From: Nautilus pompilius
Lineage: Eukaryota > Mollusca > Cephalopoda > Nautilida > Nautilidae
Length of the DNA stretch: 64,000 nucleotides
Direction of reading: 5' to 3'
NCBI GenBank assembly: GCA_018389105.1
Contig: JACATO010000048.1
Coordinates: forward strand, 62,001 to 126,000
In this document: positions 35,003-45,515 of the stretch, piece by piece
How the letters are laid out: every line of letters begins with the position of its first letter
Numbering within the stretch: the first letter of the stretch is position 1
The notes under the pieces: model-generated
Databases searched by the model: none
What the model was told of the DNA's origin: nothing
What the model saw: only the letters and a program-made list of their open reading frames with translations
Position numbers and translations under genes: made by a program

Positions 35003-35590
35003 TTAATCAAGAAGTTGGAGTTTTTCGATATAATCGAGTCCGAGAAGGTTCAAATCCTGATGTTCCGTGAGGTAACATGCGCCTTGGAACGAAATGTCAT
35101 TCATTGATACGGCACAGGAGATTTGACCGTTGATTTTCAGTGAGCTCCTGGAAGCGCTTCGAGCTGTTTGAGACGTCTTTTGAACTGTTGGTCTGCCAAT
35201 TAGGTTCCATGTCCAATATGATATCAGAGTGATATCGGAAGCGGTATCCAGTTGGAGTCGGACGCACTTCTCATTTATGTTGACCGGAACATACTTCCGC
35301 TTGACTTGTGAAGTGACCGAACATGTTGACGTGATTGCTCTCAATCGCCTGGTTTGGCGTCGGGACTGATTGCCATCGGAATAATTAGCTCGCATTGGAT
35401 GACGTTCAACTCCACAGCAGTCTTCTTTATGCCCGCGCTTGTGGCATTTTGAGCATGTTCCGTTTAAATTTACAGTATTTTGAATAATGCCACTTCTCAC
35501 AATGCCAGCAGGGTGTGCGAGGTTGTCTGCGGCTTGAGGTCTCTTGATTGACGCGTGGTTATTTGGCTTGACTTGGTGAGACTGCATGGA
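35003..35590 (-). pseudogene. Gypsy nucleocapsid knuckles and protease
   Basis: A CCHC knuckle CSKCHKRGHKEDCC is in frame near 35450. Another one, CWHCEKWHYSKYC, sits about 45 bases earlier but in a different frame (around 35510-35470), so a frameshift lies between them. The protease active site LQLDTASDIT is near 35250. The frame ends at a stop near 35003, just before the region leading to the reverse transcriptase. Confidence 0.87.
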
Positions 35591-35662
35591 CCACTGTTGG
35601 TTGCCGTTGTTCCACCATTGCGGTATCGTGCTTCAGATTGACCAGACGTTGGCATTCTGTTG

Positions 35663-36309
35663 TCACTGATTGAGGGTGAGGTCTTGGTTCTGCTCCAATC
35701 GGTTGATTATTTGTGTTTTGATGTCAGCGTCTTGGGTTGACTCTAGACCGCATGCAAAGATGAGACATTTGAATTGGTCATCTGTCATGTTTTGCAACTT
35801 GAAACGTTTGCCTTCCCGGTTGACAATGCCCGCATACGTGATCCAGTCATCGCTTGGGTTCTTGACCAACTTCAGACATTGGAATCGGACATTGAAGAGT
35901 GACGTCCGTTCTCCGAAAATTTGCGATAATGTGCTGACTGTTTCTGTGAAACTGCAATCCTGAGGATTCTTCGGCAAGATGAAATTGACGTACCGATCAT
36001 GTTCAGAATTCCCCAACTTCCTCAGCAGTATGCGCACCTTTTTAGCGTCATCGACGTGCACCATTTCGACATTGAAGGTGTCCTCATACTTTTTGAACCA
36101 GCCATCAAATGTGATACCATTGACCTGGTCGAATTGAAACTCACTAATTGAATTCAAGATGGCTTCACTTGCGTTTGAGCTTCGATTGACTGTTGGCTTT
36201 GAATGTTCATCTTCTGTGTTAACGATTTGATGAGCTTCATTTGTGATTGTTCGAACTGCTTCTGCTGCTGTTGAAGAAGGGCTTGCATTTGTTCAAAACT
36301 GATCGTCAT
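35663..36309 (-). pseudogene. Gypsy gag, one frameshift
   Basis: The ATG at 36309 follows the primer-binding site by about ten bases and opens with a glutamine-rich helix (MTISFEQMQALLQQQQKQFE). A single frameshift near 36157 separates this from the capsid-like remainder (WFKKYEDTF, VRILLRKLG, then FQCLKL and WITYAGIVNREG), which matches gag of mollusc and nematode Gypsy elements of the K02A2.6 type as I recall them. The frame ends at 35663. Confidence 0.85.
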
Positions 36310-36319
36310 CTTGGGTTCT

Positions 36320-36329
36320 CTCGTCGCCA
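36320..36329 (-). other. primer-binding site, fits tRNA-Ser(GCT)
   Basis: On the minus strand, two bases after the 5' LTR, the sequence TGGCGACGAG is complementary to the 3' end of an animal serine tRNA (GCT anticodon), whose acceptor end I recall as ...CTCGTCG plus CCA. Ten consecutive bases fit before divergence. Confidence 0.65.
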
Positions 36330-36331
36330 GT

Positions 36332-36651
36332 TGATGTGTTCCCCGCTTGCTATCGAATCCTGGGTCGCTTGTGTCCCAAATCACCTTGAAATTAAAACAC
36401 TTGTGTAAAACAACATGTATTGCAAGAAAAACTGAAATCCCGTGCTACCAGAAATGAGCCTATTTATATAGCAATCAAAGGAACCAAACTCGCATTCTGA
36501 TTGGTCGTGACTGTCAGCCAATGAGGTTGTTCCGTTCCGCTGTTCTGTAACCTTCCGGCATATTCTGGAATGTTCTTGTTCTATTTTGTTATTTAACGTG
36601 CATTTTGATAAAAATACTTGAACTTTTGGGGGTAAATCGGTCCCCCTAACA
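36332..36651 (-). repeat. 5' LTR of the Gypsy element
   Basis: Runs TGTTAGGGGG to ...ACACATCA on the minus strand, with TG...CA ends. It abuts the GTTTG target duplication at 36652-36656. Confidence 0.92.
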
Positions 36652-36656
36652 GTTTG

Positions 36657-37626
36657 TGAACTGCACTTGGTTAAAATGAGAAACTTAATGTATAAAAGAA
36701 ACTAAATAATCCTGAAATTTGTTTGTTCTGTGTGATCCAGAATTTGGACCTTTAACATTTACCTTTGATTCCAGCAAGTTGATTCCAAGTTATAGCCACT
36801 GGTCATGTTGAAAATGGGATGAAAGATGTTGGAAATATATTCATCCAGGCACTGAATATGATACTTTTCTATAAATGAGTACTAAAAAGAATAATAAATG
36901 CAAAAAAAGAAAACACTTTGCCATTTAAAAAAAAAATACTACTATCATTATACAGAATGTTTCAGTATGAACAAATTGAATATTCAGCCATCTTTTTTTT
37001 AAACTAATGAATATTTTTATTTTTTAAAAAATAAGAATCATCTCCAACTCTTCAGTGATTATTATTGTTTTATGTTATGACAAAATTTTCATGTAGTATT
37101 GGCTACACATTTTCATTGTTTTGTGTACATTTAGCTTTTTTTTCCCCCATTCTTAGCCGCCTACTTGCACTCTTTTTTTCATTGTGTGTGCTTATCCAAA
37201 TAGTACAGCATGCTCAAAGATGGGATGAATTTGATTCCTCACTACTCAGGCACTTGAGTTTGCTTCTCTGCTGTGCATTTGCAAGAATGTTTTCACAGCA
37301 GCCATGTGATGTATTATTATCTAGTATTTCAACCAACCTTACCTGTATGATGTTCTCTCCAAGCAAAAAAAAGAAAAAAGATGTGAATGCCAAGGTGGTT
37401 GTGGTGTCTCTATATACATGTAATGCCAGGTTCAGGTTTCATTATACCATTTCTGTATATATTTTTTTTTAGACATCAGTTCACTTGCAAAAACAATAGC
37501 TTTATCATATCTTTTCTGATTGCTAGATAGGATATGGGACATGCATAGGTATATAATATGTTAGACTGATTGACTTTTTCTAAAGTGCAAGCTTCATTTG
37601 AGTCTTTTTTTAAAACTTGTTTGCAG
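36657..37626 (+). other. intron or upstream sequence of utp15
   Basis: AT-rich. A 135-codon open frame at 37065-37472 has low-complexity hydrophobic translation and no splice or family support. The stretch ends in the acceptor TTTGCAG at 37620-37626. Confidence 0.6.
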
Positions 37627-37811
37627 CTTCAGATATATAGCAATAGGACCAACCAGATTTTGCAGACAGTATCGCGGTTTGAAATGGAAGCATACAGTGG
37701 TTGTTTTAGAAATGATGGTGGTTTACTGGCAGCTGGAGGACAGGAAGGTGTCTTGAGAATTTTTGATGGGGTCCGCAAAGTTCTTTTAAGAACACTCAAA
37801 GGACATAATGA
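37627..37811 (+). CDS. utp15: utp15 exon (WD40 repeats, amino-terminal side)
   Basis: UTP15 is a WD40 protein of the t-UTP/UTP-A part of the small-subunit processome, acting in the nucleolus in pre-18S rRNA processing and rDNA transcription. This 185-base exon encodes residues matching about 62-122 of the human protein as I recall it: SRFEMEAYSGCFRNDGGLLA, then GVLRIFDGVRKVLLRTLKGH, a complete WD-type repeat ending in the G-H of the next blade. It is bounded by the acceptor TTTGCAG and the donor GTGAGT at 37812. It starts at a codon boundary and ends after two bases of a codon that the next exon completes as aspartate. The amino-terminal exon(s), about 60 residues, were not found upstream in this window. 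Confidence 0.9.
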
Positions 37812-38225
37812 GTGAGTATTAAAATGTACTAAAAGTTATAAAATATAAAAAAAAAATCTGCATTACACACAACTGCTATTGTAGCATTTTTTTTCTGTAG
37901 TTCCAAAACAGGAAAAACGCTTATATAAACTTTAACTTTTCCTATGAACTTTCAACCTTGCAGTAAAATGTTTTCAAAACTCTATTTTTACTTATTAGAG
38001 GAAAACTTAAAAGTTCATTGATCAGATGTCTTTTAGCCCCACACATTTTCGTAACAACATAGACTATAACTGCCAATTTATACACAGGTTCTCAGTGTGA
38101 AAGAATCTTGGACAACTTTGGGATTGTAACTTAGTTTTCTCAAATAGAAATGTTCAGGTCTTCTGAAATATTCCAGAAAAAAAAGGAAGTCTTATTACTA
38201 TTATTTTATTTGTTTTTTTTTGCAG
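37812..38225 (+). other. utp15 intron, about 0.4 kb
   Basis: GTGAGT at the start and TTTTTTTTTGCAG at the end. Nothing else recognised. Confidence 0.85.
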
Positions 38226-38349
38226 TTCAGTCCGTGTCACAAATTTCTTGACAGATAATATACGCCTCTTCTCGGGATCAGATGACAAATCATTTCGAAT
38301 ATGGGACATAGCGACAGGGAGTGAGATTTGTTCTTTCTTTGAACACGAG
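38226..38349 (+). CDS. utp15: utp15 exon (second WD40 blade)
   Basis: A 124-base exon between TTTTTGCAG and the donor GTACGA. Joined to the previous exon it reads GHND then SVRVTNFLTDNIRLFSGSDD and SFRIWDIATGSEI, with the W-D dipeptide at the end of the blade, as in UTP15. It ends at a codon boundary (EHE). The donor is weaker than GTAAGT but the conserved phase and sequence continuity with the exon at 49723 support it. Confidence 0.9.
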
Positions 38350-41300
38350 GTACGATTCTCTAATCTCTTAATTATTCGATTAAGAACAGTGAATGCTAGT
38401 AGCTAGCAGCTGTGTTTTTCAAACAAATTTTTGTCTTTTATTGTTCTTTTATCTATTTGGATTCTCTTTTACTTAATGAAAATTATATCTTGGCTTTTAT
38501 TTACAATCACTTCTCCAAAAAAAAATTTAATAAATTTTTCTGGCATATACATTTTTATCCGTTCTTAGCAATAGTTTTGAGAAAAGGGGCTTTTGTTTTC
38601 TTTATTTATGAACATTAACATTTTAAGGGAATCTTTTTGTCTTTCCAGTTATGAGAGATTTGGGTGATTTTGTACTACATGTAAACTTGTTTTTAGTTAT
38701 AAATCTATTAGACTAATGGTTAATGAAAACTACTGGTGATGAGAGGCAATGCTTATTTTGGAAGTTGCTTCTTTTATCTTAATATCAGAAGAAAATAAAA
38801 AAAAAGAAGAGATGCTGCTGATTCAAAAGATAGCGTCCTTGTCTAGATCTAGAAGAAAGATCTTTGCCATCAAAGTTGGAGCTTTCTTCCCAGATCTTTA
38901 TTTTCCTACTATTAATAAACACTATAGGTTGTGATAGTTTTTTTTTTATATCACATTGCTGCTTTCAACGACAGAAAAAGATACAGGTGGAATGAATGAT
39001 GCAAGCAGATGATCAGGCAGATGAACAAAACTGATTTATTTTGTTATTTTGGCAAGATAAAGAAATAATGAAGAGAGTCTTGGAATATGTTCTGCAGAGG
39101 AGAATGCTAAGGATTTCTTTGTGATAAAGATCTGATTACTCGATGAAACACTTAATCATTATCACATAGTAGTTGTTGTTATTATTTATTTAATTTTCTA
39201 GTAGGCAGCTGTGAATATATCCAAACAATGAATGTAAGTTACACTAGCAGGATTTTCTGGGGCTTCATTACTTATGCATTATTTTGTGAATGTTTGCTTG
39301 CATTAGAAAAGAGTCTTTTCTTCCTGTTTTGTGAGAGAAAAATTACTATCTAAACATTTTTCCTGGATTTTCTGATTATCGGTCACTAAATATTGTTTTA
39401 AGTGAAAATAAATAAATCAAGAATTCTAAAATTATGAATGATTATGCAAAACGCATTATTGTAATGAGTGATGTCAAAAGTACTTCAAACTAGTAATCAG
39501 TTACAAGGTTTTGCAGATGAATTGTTGAGCAGAACTTGGAACTACATTGTAGGCATCATCTATATTTCTTGTAGCTGGCCTGAGACAATCTCTGTCTAAG
39601 TAAAAGCCATGTAAACAATTTGTTTTTGTATCTGAAACTTTTGATATTAAATTCTGTGTTAAATTATATATTGAAAAAAAAATAAATGGTCAAGATTGAT
39701 TAATTTTTTAAAAAATGCTTTTATTTTATTTATATTTCTAATGTTTGCATTTTTCTGCTCTCTAAGTACAATGAATTTTAGGGTGGGAATAAATTAGCAC
39801 TGAACCCTAGAAATACTGGTCCCTAACCACATGTAGAATTTAGTAGCAATGTTTAAGCATTACCTTAAAAACCAGCAGTTTCAGCTTTGTGGATTAAGTC
39901 ACTGGTGCACATTAGTTACTGAAATAAAGAGGCTGGACACTTCATATCAATGGATCTTTTAAAGATGTTACTAATTAGATAGAACACAAAATGGCTGTTG
40001 TGTAGCTGGAGTTGAGTGCTGCTCATTTAGGAGGTTTGAGTGGCTTTGGACTTTTGGCTGTAGTTTCATATATAGGCTTAGAATGTGCTACCATGTGGAT
40101 GTCTTTAGAATTTTGAATGGATGTACATGTTTTACTAAATACTAACAATGAATCTTATTTTTCATTGTTCACTTTTAAAATTAAATATTTTCAGTTTAAA
40201 ATTTTAAAGATTAAAAAAAAAAAACAATCTTTTTCTGTTGAAGTGAAATACTGGCTGGATGGGACTGAAAACCTAAACAAGAAATCTGGCTCACAGCATG
40301 AAAAGTCATTACAACTAATTTGATTTAAGAAATGTTAACAGATGGCCATTTAATTCAGTAATTAGGAAAAGTATACAGCAAATTTTTTTTTATTATTATT
40401 ATTTATTTTATTTTTTTAAATGTATTGCCATTTTCTATTTAGTATGGAATTACAGACAATAATTAGTTTGGATATAAATGTCAGCATTAGAATTATCAGA
40501 AAAAATCTTGAAATATAGCTGTCAGCAATGAGAGCTTTTGTAATGATAAATGCTGCCTTTCTATTTTTTCTTGTTGTTTTTCTTCTCCATACAGAAGTGG
40601 ATTAAGAATATTAATTGAGATAATTGAAGTATTTACTACTGATGTTCAAATGAAGCCCGGCTGAAATAGCATCGCCCCAATGGTATCCAGCTGGAGCTTG
40701 GTTTCATTTGAACGTTTCTTACATATTTAAATACCAACCTAGCAAGGATTGATGTATATCAAAGATAATGCATTTTTTTCTTGTGTAAAATTTGTAAAGG
40801 ATGAGAAAATGATTATTTATTTGACTCTATTAAGAAGCAAGAATAGATGCCACTATTCAGTAGCAATAATAAAACAGAACTATATATAAAATGTGTAAGT
40901 GTGATTTTCTTTTTTTTAAATTTTTTTCTAAACAACTTAATAAACTCATCAAGCTTTTCAGATGTTCATTTTTAACCAAGCAACAATCACCACCACTTTT
41001 GTCACTTTCATCCTCACTTGAGCTGTTTTTTTTTAGGCACTGAATGTTTCAGTGTTGACTGTTAACACAGTTGTCCAGTTTAAGAGAAGACTTGTTTATC
41101 TCTTTGGCACCCAAAGCCAAAAGAACAAATACTTCATATTGTGAAGAGAAACATGGAAATTGATTCTAACAACAGCACATGTGTCAGAATGTGCAGCTTT
41201 CTACAAGAACCATCCAACATTGTCTTGCATACCATGAAGTACAGTGGAAGATTGGTGAGACAAAAACCACTTCTCATTTTACACAGTGCCAGCTGTTGAC

Positions 41301-42058
41301 TGCAATGGGCAGAAGATGATACTATGCCCTACTTTCTTTTGGAACACTACTATTTTTTAATTAAGTCCAGGTTTTTAAAGTTCTCAGGTAGTAGTAATAT
41401 ATAGCTATGACCTATAGGATAGTCTGTCTATCATGGTATGGAGTACAATTTGGACCGCTGAACAGTTATAGCTGGTAGACTGCAAAGTAACTAACTTCTG
41501 CCCAATATTACATCATTGTCTAAGAGGGACTTCTATGTCAGTGGTCATCTGTGTAACAAAAGCAGTATTTTTATGGTAGATGGTGCTGCTACTGCCTGGC
41601 TAATTACTGGACATACTCCATTGAGCACATGACTGATTCCTGCCAGTGTCCCTAGAGTAAACCTACTTTCCAGAACTTCCTATTAATCTCATTTATATTT
41701 TGCCATTTCTAGAATAAAAAGGAGTGTCTGTTTACTTTCTCAAGTCTCTAGAATAAAGTTATGTGGAAATAATAACAATGAAAGATATTTTTATTATAAT
41801 TCAGTGTATATTTTTAAGGTTACATAATTTTAAATTATTTTTTGTTTTAAGTCTTCTGGCTGTTACTAAACTTGCTCTCATTTTCAGTTTCAAATTCATA
41901 CTATAACTTTTAATCCTTCACATGTTCATATGACAGACAATATGCATACAATGAAGGCTAATACATTTAATTACTAAGTAAACATTGAATCAAAATCACC
42001 AAAGTAATATCAAAGATATTTATCTAGTTTTTGTAATGTAATAATTCTTCCTTGTTAT
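38350..42058 (+). other. utp15 intron, first part
   Basis: First third of an 11.4-kb intron. AT-rich and without a gene; one small hairpin repeat (40644-40713) lies in it. A weak Tc1-like feel around 41100-41300 could not be confirmed. Confidence 0.7.
40644..40713. repeat. 70-bp hairpin repeat, copy 1
   Basis: Ends are GTTCAAATGAA and, inverted, the same 11 bases. The interior reads CCCGGCTGAAATAGCATC then CAATGGTAT. A second copy in the same intron (49558-49621) shares ends and interior. The size and symmetry suggest a tiny MITE or a conserved hairpin. Confidence 0.75.
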
Positions 42059-43125
42059 ATGCATTCTATTGTAATAACTAAACTATTGCTGCTTGGTTGG
42101 AGAAGGATTTCATATGGAGGAAGATGTCGAGGTGTTTTAAAATGTGGTAGTCTGTGGGAGAAAGGTCTAGTGAATAGGCTGGGCGAGGGAGAACTTTGTA
42201 CCCCAACCTATTCAGTTTCTGAAGAGTCACTGCAACATGAGGATGAGCATTGTTGTGGAACAGGATTGGGCCTCTTCAATTCACCAATGCTGGCTGGTTG
42301 GGAGAGTTTCTGATGAAGAACCTTTAATTCATAACAGTACCTTTCAGCCTATAATGGTTTCACCAGGTTGCAGTCCACCAGATAGTGACCATGACCACCT
42401 TTGGCAGAGACTAGGTTTTGGAATGTGGATAGGTGCCCTCTGTCTGTCTAGCCACTGTGCTGATTGTTTGTGATTGTTGTAAAGGATCCATTTTTCATCA
42501 CACGTAATGATTGGGTCAAGAAATGAGTCGTTTTTGTTTCTTATGATAACTGAAGAGCAGATCTCCAATCCACAATTTTGTTGTTGTTCATTCAACTCGT
42601 GAGGCACCCACTTGTTAAGGTTTTCCACCTGGCTGATTGCATCAAGATATTGGGAAATGGTTGCAGTGCTTACATCAAGCCCTCCAACAATTTCTTGCAC
42701 TGTTTTTCTTGGATCGGCTTTATCTGAGGCCTTCAGACGGTCATCATCACAGCTGGAAGGACGTCTGCTACATTCCTTATCTTCAAGGCTCTCATCTCCT
42801 GATCGAAACTTTGCAAACCATCGTTGCACTGTACGCTCATTTGCTGTGTCCTTGCCCCATGCCTGCTTAATGTTACAAGTTGCCTCTCTCACTTTGTGGC
42901 CTGGTTTGAACTCATGAAGCAAAATTGGCAAGAAAAACTTTTCTGTCTATGCTTCACTCAGAACCTGAAACAAATATCCATTTTATGATTTTTAAAAAGG
43001 TATGTTTTGCATAACATGCCAAAGCACACGCTACAAACTTATCTACATACACCTTAACAAGCATGCAAAAATGAACCCCAAATTAACATAATATAAAAAC
43101 TGACAAAACTTTTGTAACAACCTAA
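42059..43125 (-). mobile_element. mariner (Hsmar1/cecropia-like), 5' end present, 3' end lost
   Basis: The high-coordinate end, read on the minus strand, starts TTAGGTTGTTACAAAAGTTT, a typical mariner terminal repeat next to TA (43126-43127). The transposase reads from about 42950: HKVREATCNIKQAWG, ANERTVQRWFAKFRSGDESL (amino-terminal helix-turn-helix), KWVPHELNEQQ (the family W-V-P-H-E-L), and ITCDEKWILY with the first catalytic aspartate. After a frameshift the next block reads FHNNAHPHVAV, so the second catalytic aspartate is asparagine. SPTDYH, with the third aspartate, follows near 42150. The opposite terminal repeat was not found. It is inactive. Confidence 0.9.
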
Positions 43126-43127
43126 TA

Positions 43128-44193
43128 TTTATTTCCTGAAGTTTACTTACTGTTTTTGGATAATTAAATAGTTATTTAAATTATTTATAAAATTAAATGT
43201 AAAATAACTAATTTGATTAAATGTATTTTATTTTACCTTCTAGATAATGAAAGTTCATTACTATATATTTGTTTTGAATGATACTGAAAAAATTTGCCAA
43301 CTTGTGCGTCTGGGATTTATTAAATTGCAGTTAATTTTGTTTGTATACATAGTCATTTTTTTAAATTTGTGTATTGTAATCATTTTTTTGGATTGATTAA
43401 AAAAATTTTTTTATCTCCCCCAGATCATTCCCAAACTATCCATGGTGATTAGAAACAATAAAAAATTTTTTTCTTATGTATTAGTGCTTTTTAAAAAAGC
43501 AACAGTTATGTCATCAGACTTTGCTGTTCTAATGTATACAAGGTTACTTTATTTTCTGATTTTGTAAGATAACTAACAATAGTGGTGTCAATTGAAATGA
43601 ATTGTAAAAACAATTGTTTACAACGTCATTGATATTTTTAAAATAGTTGTGAATGGACTTTCTGACTTGCATATTTAATTAGTGAATGAAATTATTTAAT
43701 TATATTTTTAAAATTTTTTAATGTGATTTTAATTTCTAAGAACAGTTAATTTACTGTGCAAGGGAATCTATTCAGTGAGAGTGAAGTACACTTAGAATTA
43801 CTTAAAACGTGACACAGTTAACTAGTAAAAAAGTTGTAATTCTGCTGGAAGTTTCTCTTTGTATATGCGAAATAGATGAGATCCAATTTTAAAGAGTTAA
43901 TCTTATTCATGCGTTTTGGTCAAAGGTAAATCTAGGTCTGCATTTACCAGTTAAAACCAACACCCTAATTTTGTATTTTGTATTTGATTTAATTCATTGA
44001 ATTAGCTTTTAGCAAAAGTTTTAAAAACACGTTTTAAAAATGAGCAAGGCACTAGAAAATAAGATGGAAGGGAATTGCACTACTTAGACTTACATTTTTT
44101 GATGATTTGATGTTGGACAAAATTACAATCTTGGTGTTGCCTGTTTTTTTTTTTGAGAAATATAGGCATTGAATGAGCACTGACTGGTATGTA
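43128..44193 (+). other. utp15 intron between the mariners
   Basis: AT-rich, no recognisable feature. Confidence 0.6.
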
Positions 44194-45515
44194 TGAGGTC
44201 TGTCCAAAAGGAAACCAAACTTTTTAAAATACAAATTTATTGCTTTACTTACAATTTAATCAGACTTGTTTCCTTCAAAATAGTTCCCTCCACTGTTGAT
44301 ACACTGCTCCCAACATTTTTTCCAGTTTTGGAACACATCCTTGAACGTGTTTTCAAGGATAGTGGCACAGTTCTCATAGTGAATTTTCTTTGATCTCTTC
44401 TATCATCTGAAATCGATGACCTTTCAGGGTGGAGTTCAACTTTGGGAGCAAAAAAAATCTGCAGGGGCCAAATCCGGAAAGTAGGGAGGCTGGGGGACAA
44501 GAGTCGTCTTGTGCTTTGTCAAAAAGTCACAGATATGGATTGACGCGTGAGCAGGTGCAGCATCAAGGTTGTTTTTCCATGCCTCAAGCCACCACCTTCG
44601 CACTGCCTCTCTCAACCGCCTCAGGACATCCAAATAAAATTCTCTATTGATCGTCTGACCACGTGGAACAAACTCATAATGGACGATGCCCTTCCAATCA
44701 AAAAAGATGATCAATATCACCTTCACATTTGAGAAACTCTGATGTGTTTTTTTTTGGTTGCGGCAGTGATGATCCAACCCACTGCGATGATTGCCCTTTT
44801 GTTTTGACATTGTAGCCGTACACCCACGTTTCGTCACCTGTTATGACACTTTTCAGAAAGTTTTCATCAGCATTCGAACGATCAAAGAGCTCCTGATTGA
44901 CTGTGAATCGGTTCTCTTTTTGTTCATTTGTTAGCAGATGCGGCACAGATTCTGTGGCTACACGATGCATGTTCAATTTTTCTTTTAAAATTGTGTGGCA
45001 CAAACTTTTACAGATGCCTACTTCTTTGGAAACTTCACGGACAGTCAGGCGACGATTTCCATGGATCGCAGCATGCACTTTCTCAATGTGATTGTCATCT
45101 GTTGTCGTGGAAGGTCGTCCATATTTGGGATTGTCTTCGGTGGATGTTCTTCCCGATTTGAAATGCTGGTACCACTCGTGACATTGTGTACGGCTCAAAC
45201 AATCCCCCCCATAGGCCTGTTGCAACATTAGAAAAGTCTCCATAAAATTTTTTCCCATTTTGAAACAGAATTTCACACAAACACGTTGCTCTTCAAGATC
45301 CTTCATTCTTCAACTTGCATCAAATTGCCAAGTGCACTAAACATACATTCACTCTAGTGCGTGTAGATCGATGACTAACTGACATGGCGTGATGAGGCTA
45401 TTATTAGACTGAAGGTCAAGGTCATTGATACACAGCCCTGCAGTCACGAGCACGCTGTGCCGGCTGGTTGGCGCGCTGTTTTAAAAGTTCAGTTTCTTTT
45501 TGTACAGACGTGTGT
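44194..45515 (-). mobile_element. mariner (GVQW3/FLJ37770-like), full length, dead
   Basis: Inverted ends GTCTGTCCAAAAGGAAACC (left) and GTCTGTACAAAAAGAAACT (right, reversed) bound a 1.32-kb element, the normal mariner length. The right edge is blurred by a TG run. The transposase starts MKDLEEQRVCVKFCFKMGKN at 45306 and includes LSRTQCHEWYQHFKSGRTS, GRPSTTTDDNHIEKV, VITGDETWVYGY (first aspartate) and, in shifted frames, the PPYFPDLAPADFF block (third aspartate). The second catalytic motif, normally H-D-N-A-P-A-H, reads LDAAPAHAS because about a dozen bases are missing. Two frameshifts occur, one near 44770-44830 and one near 44440. Otherwise it is well preserved and one of the younger elements in the window. 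Confidence 0.92.

Larger units (their letters stand above)
31892..36651 (-). mobile_element. Ty3/Gypsy LTR retrotransposon, complete but broken
   Basis: Two direct LTRs of about 0.3 kb bound a 4.76-kb element in minus orientation. The flanking target duplication GTTTG is exact (31887-31891 and 36652-36656). Domain order from the 5' LTR is gag, zinc knuckles, protease, reverse transcriptase, RNase H, integrase, which is the Ty3/Gypsy order. No envelope gene is present. Frameshifts and stops split the coding region into at least five pieces. The two LTRs differ by about ten substitutions and three small indels by eye, so insertion is fairly recent compared with the other elements here. It is markedly more GC-rich than its surroundings. 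Confidence 0.95.

Noticed and set aside
37065..37472. 135-codon open frame just upstream of the first utp15 exon
   Set aside because: The translation is low-complexity and hydrophobic with a lysine run; it has no UTP15 similarity and no splice continuity, so it looks like chance in AT-rich intron sequence.
41100..41300. possible Tc1 amino-terminal fragment (VRQKPLL patch)
   Set aside because: Only a few residues fit and no second motif was found in order.
44897..45231. plus-strand open frames of 64-78 codons
   Set aside because: Antisense to the mariner transposase, which accounts for the conserved sequence.
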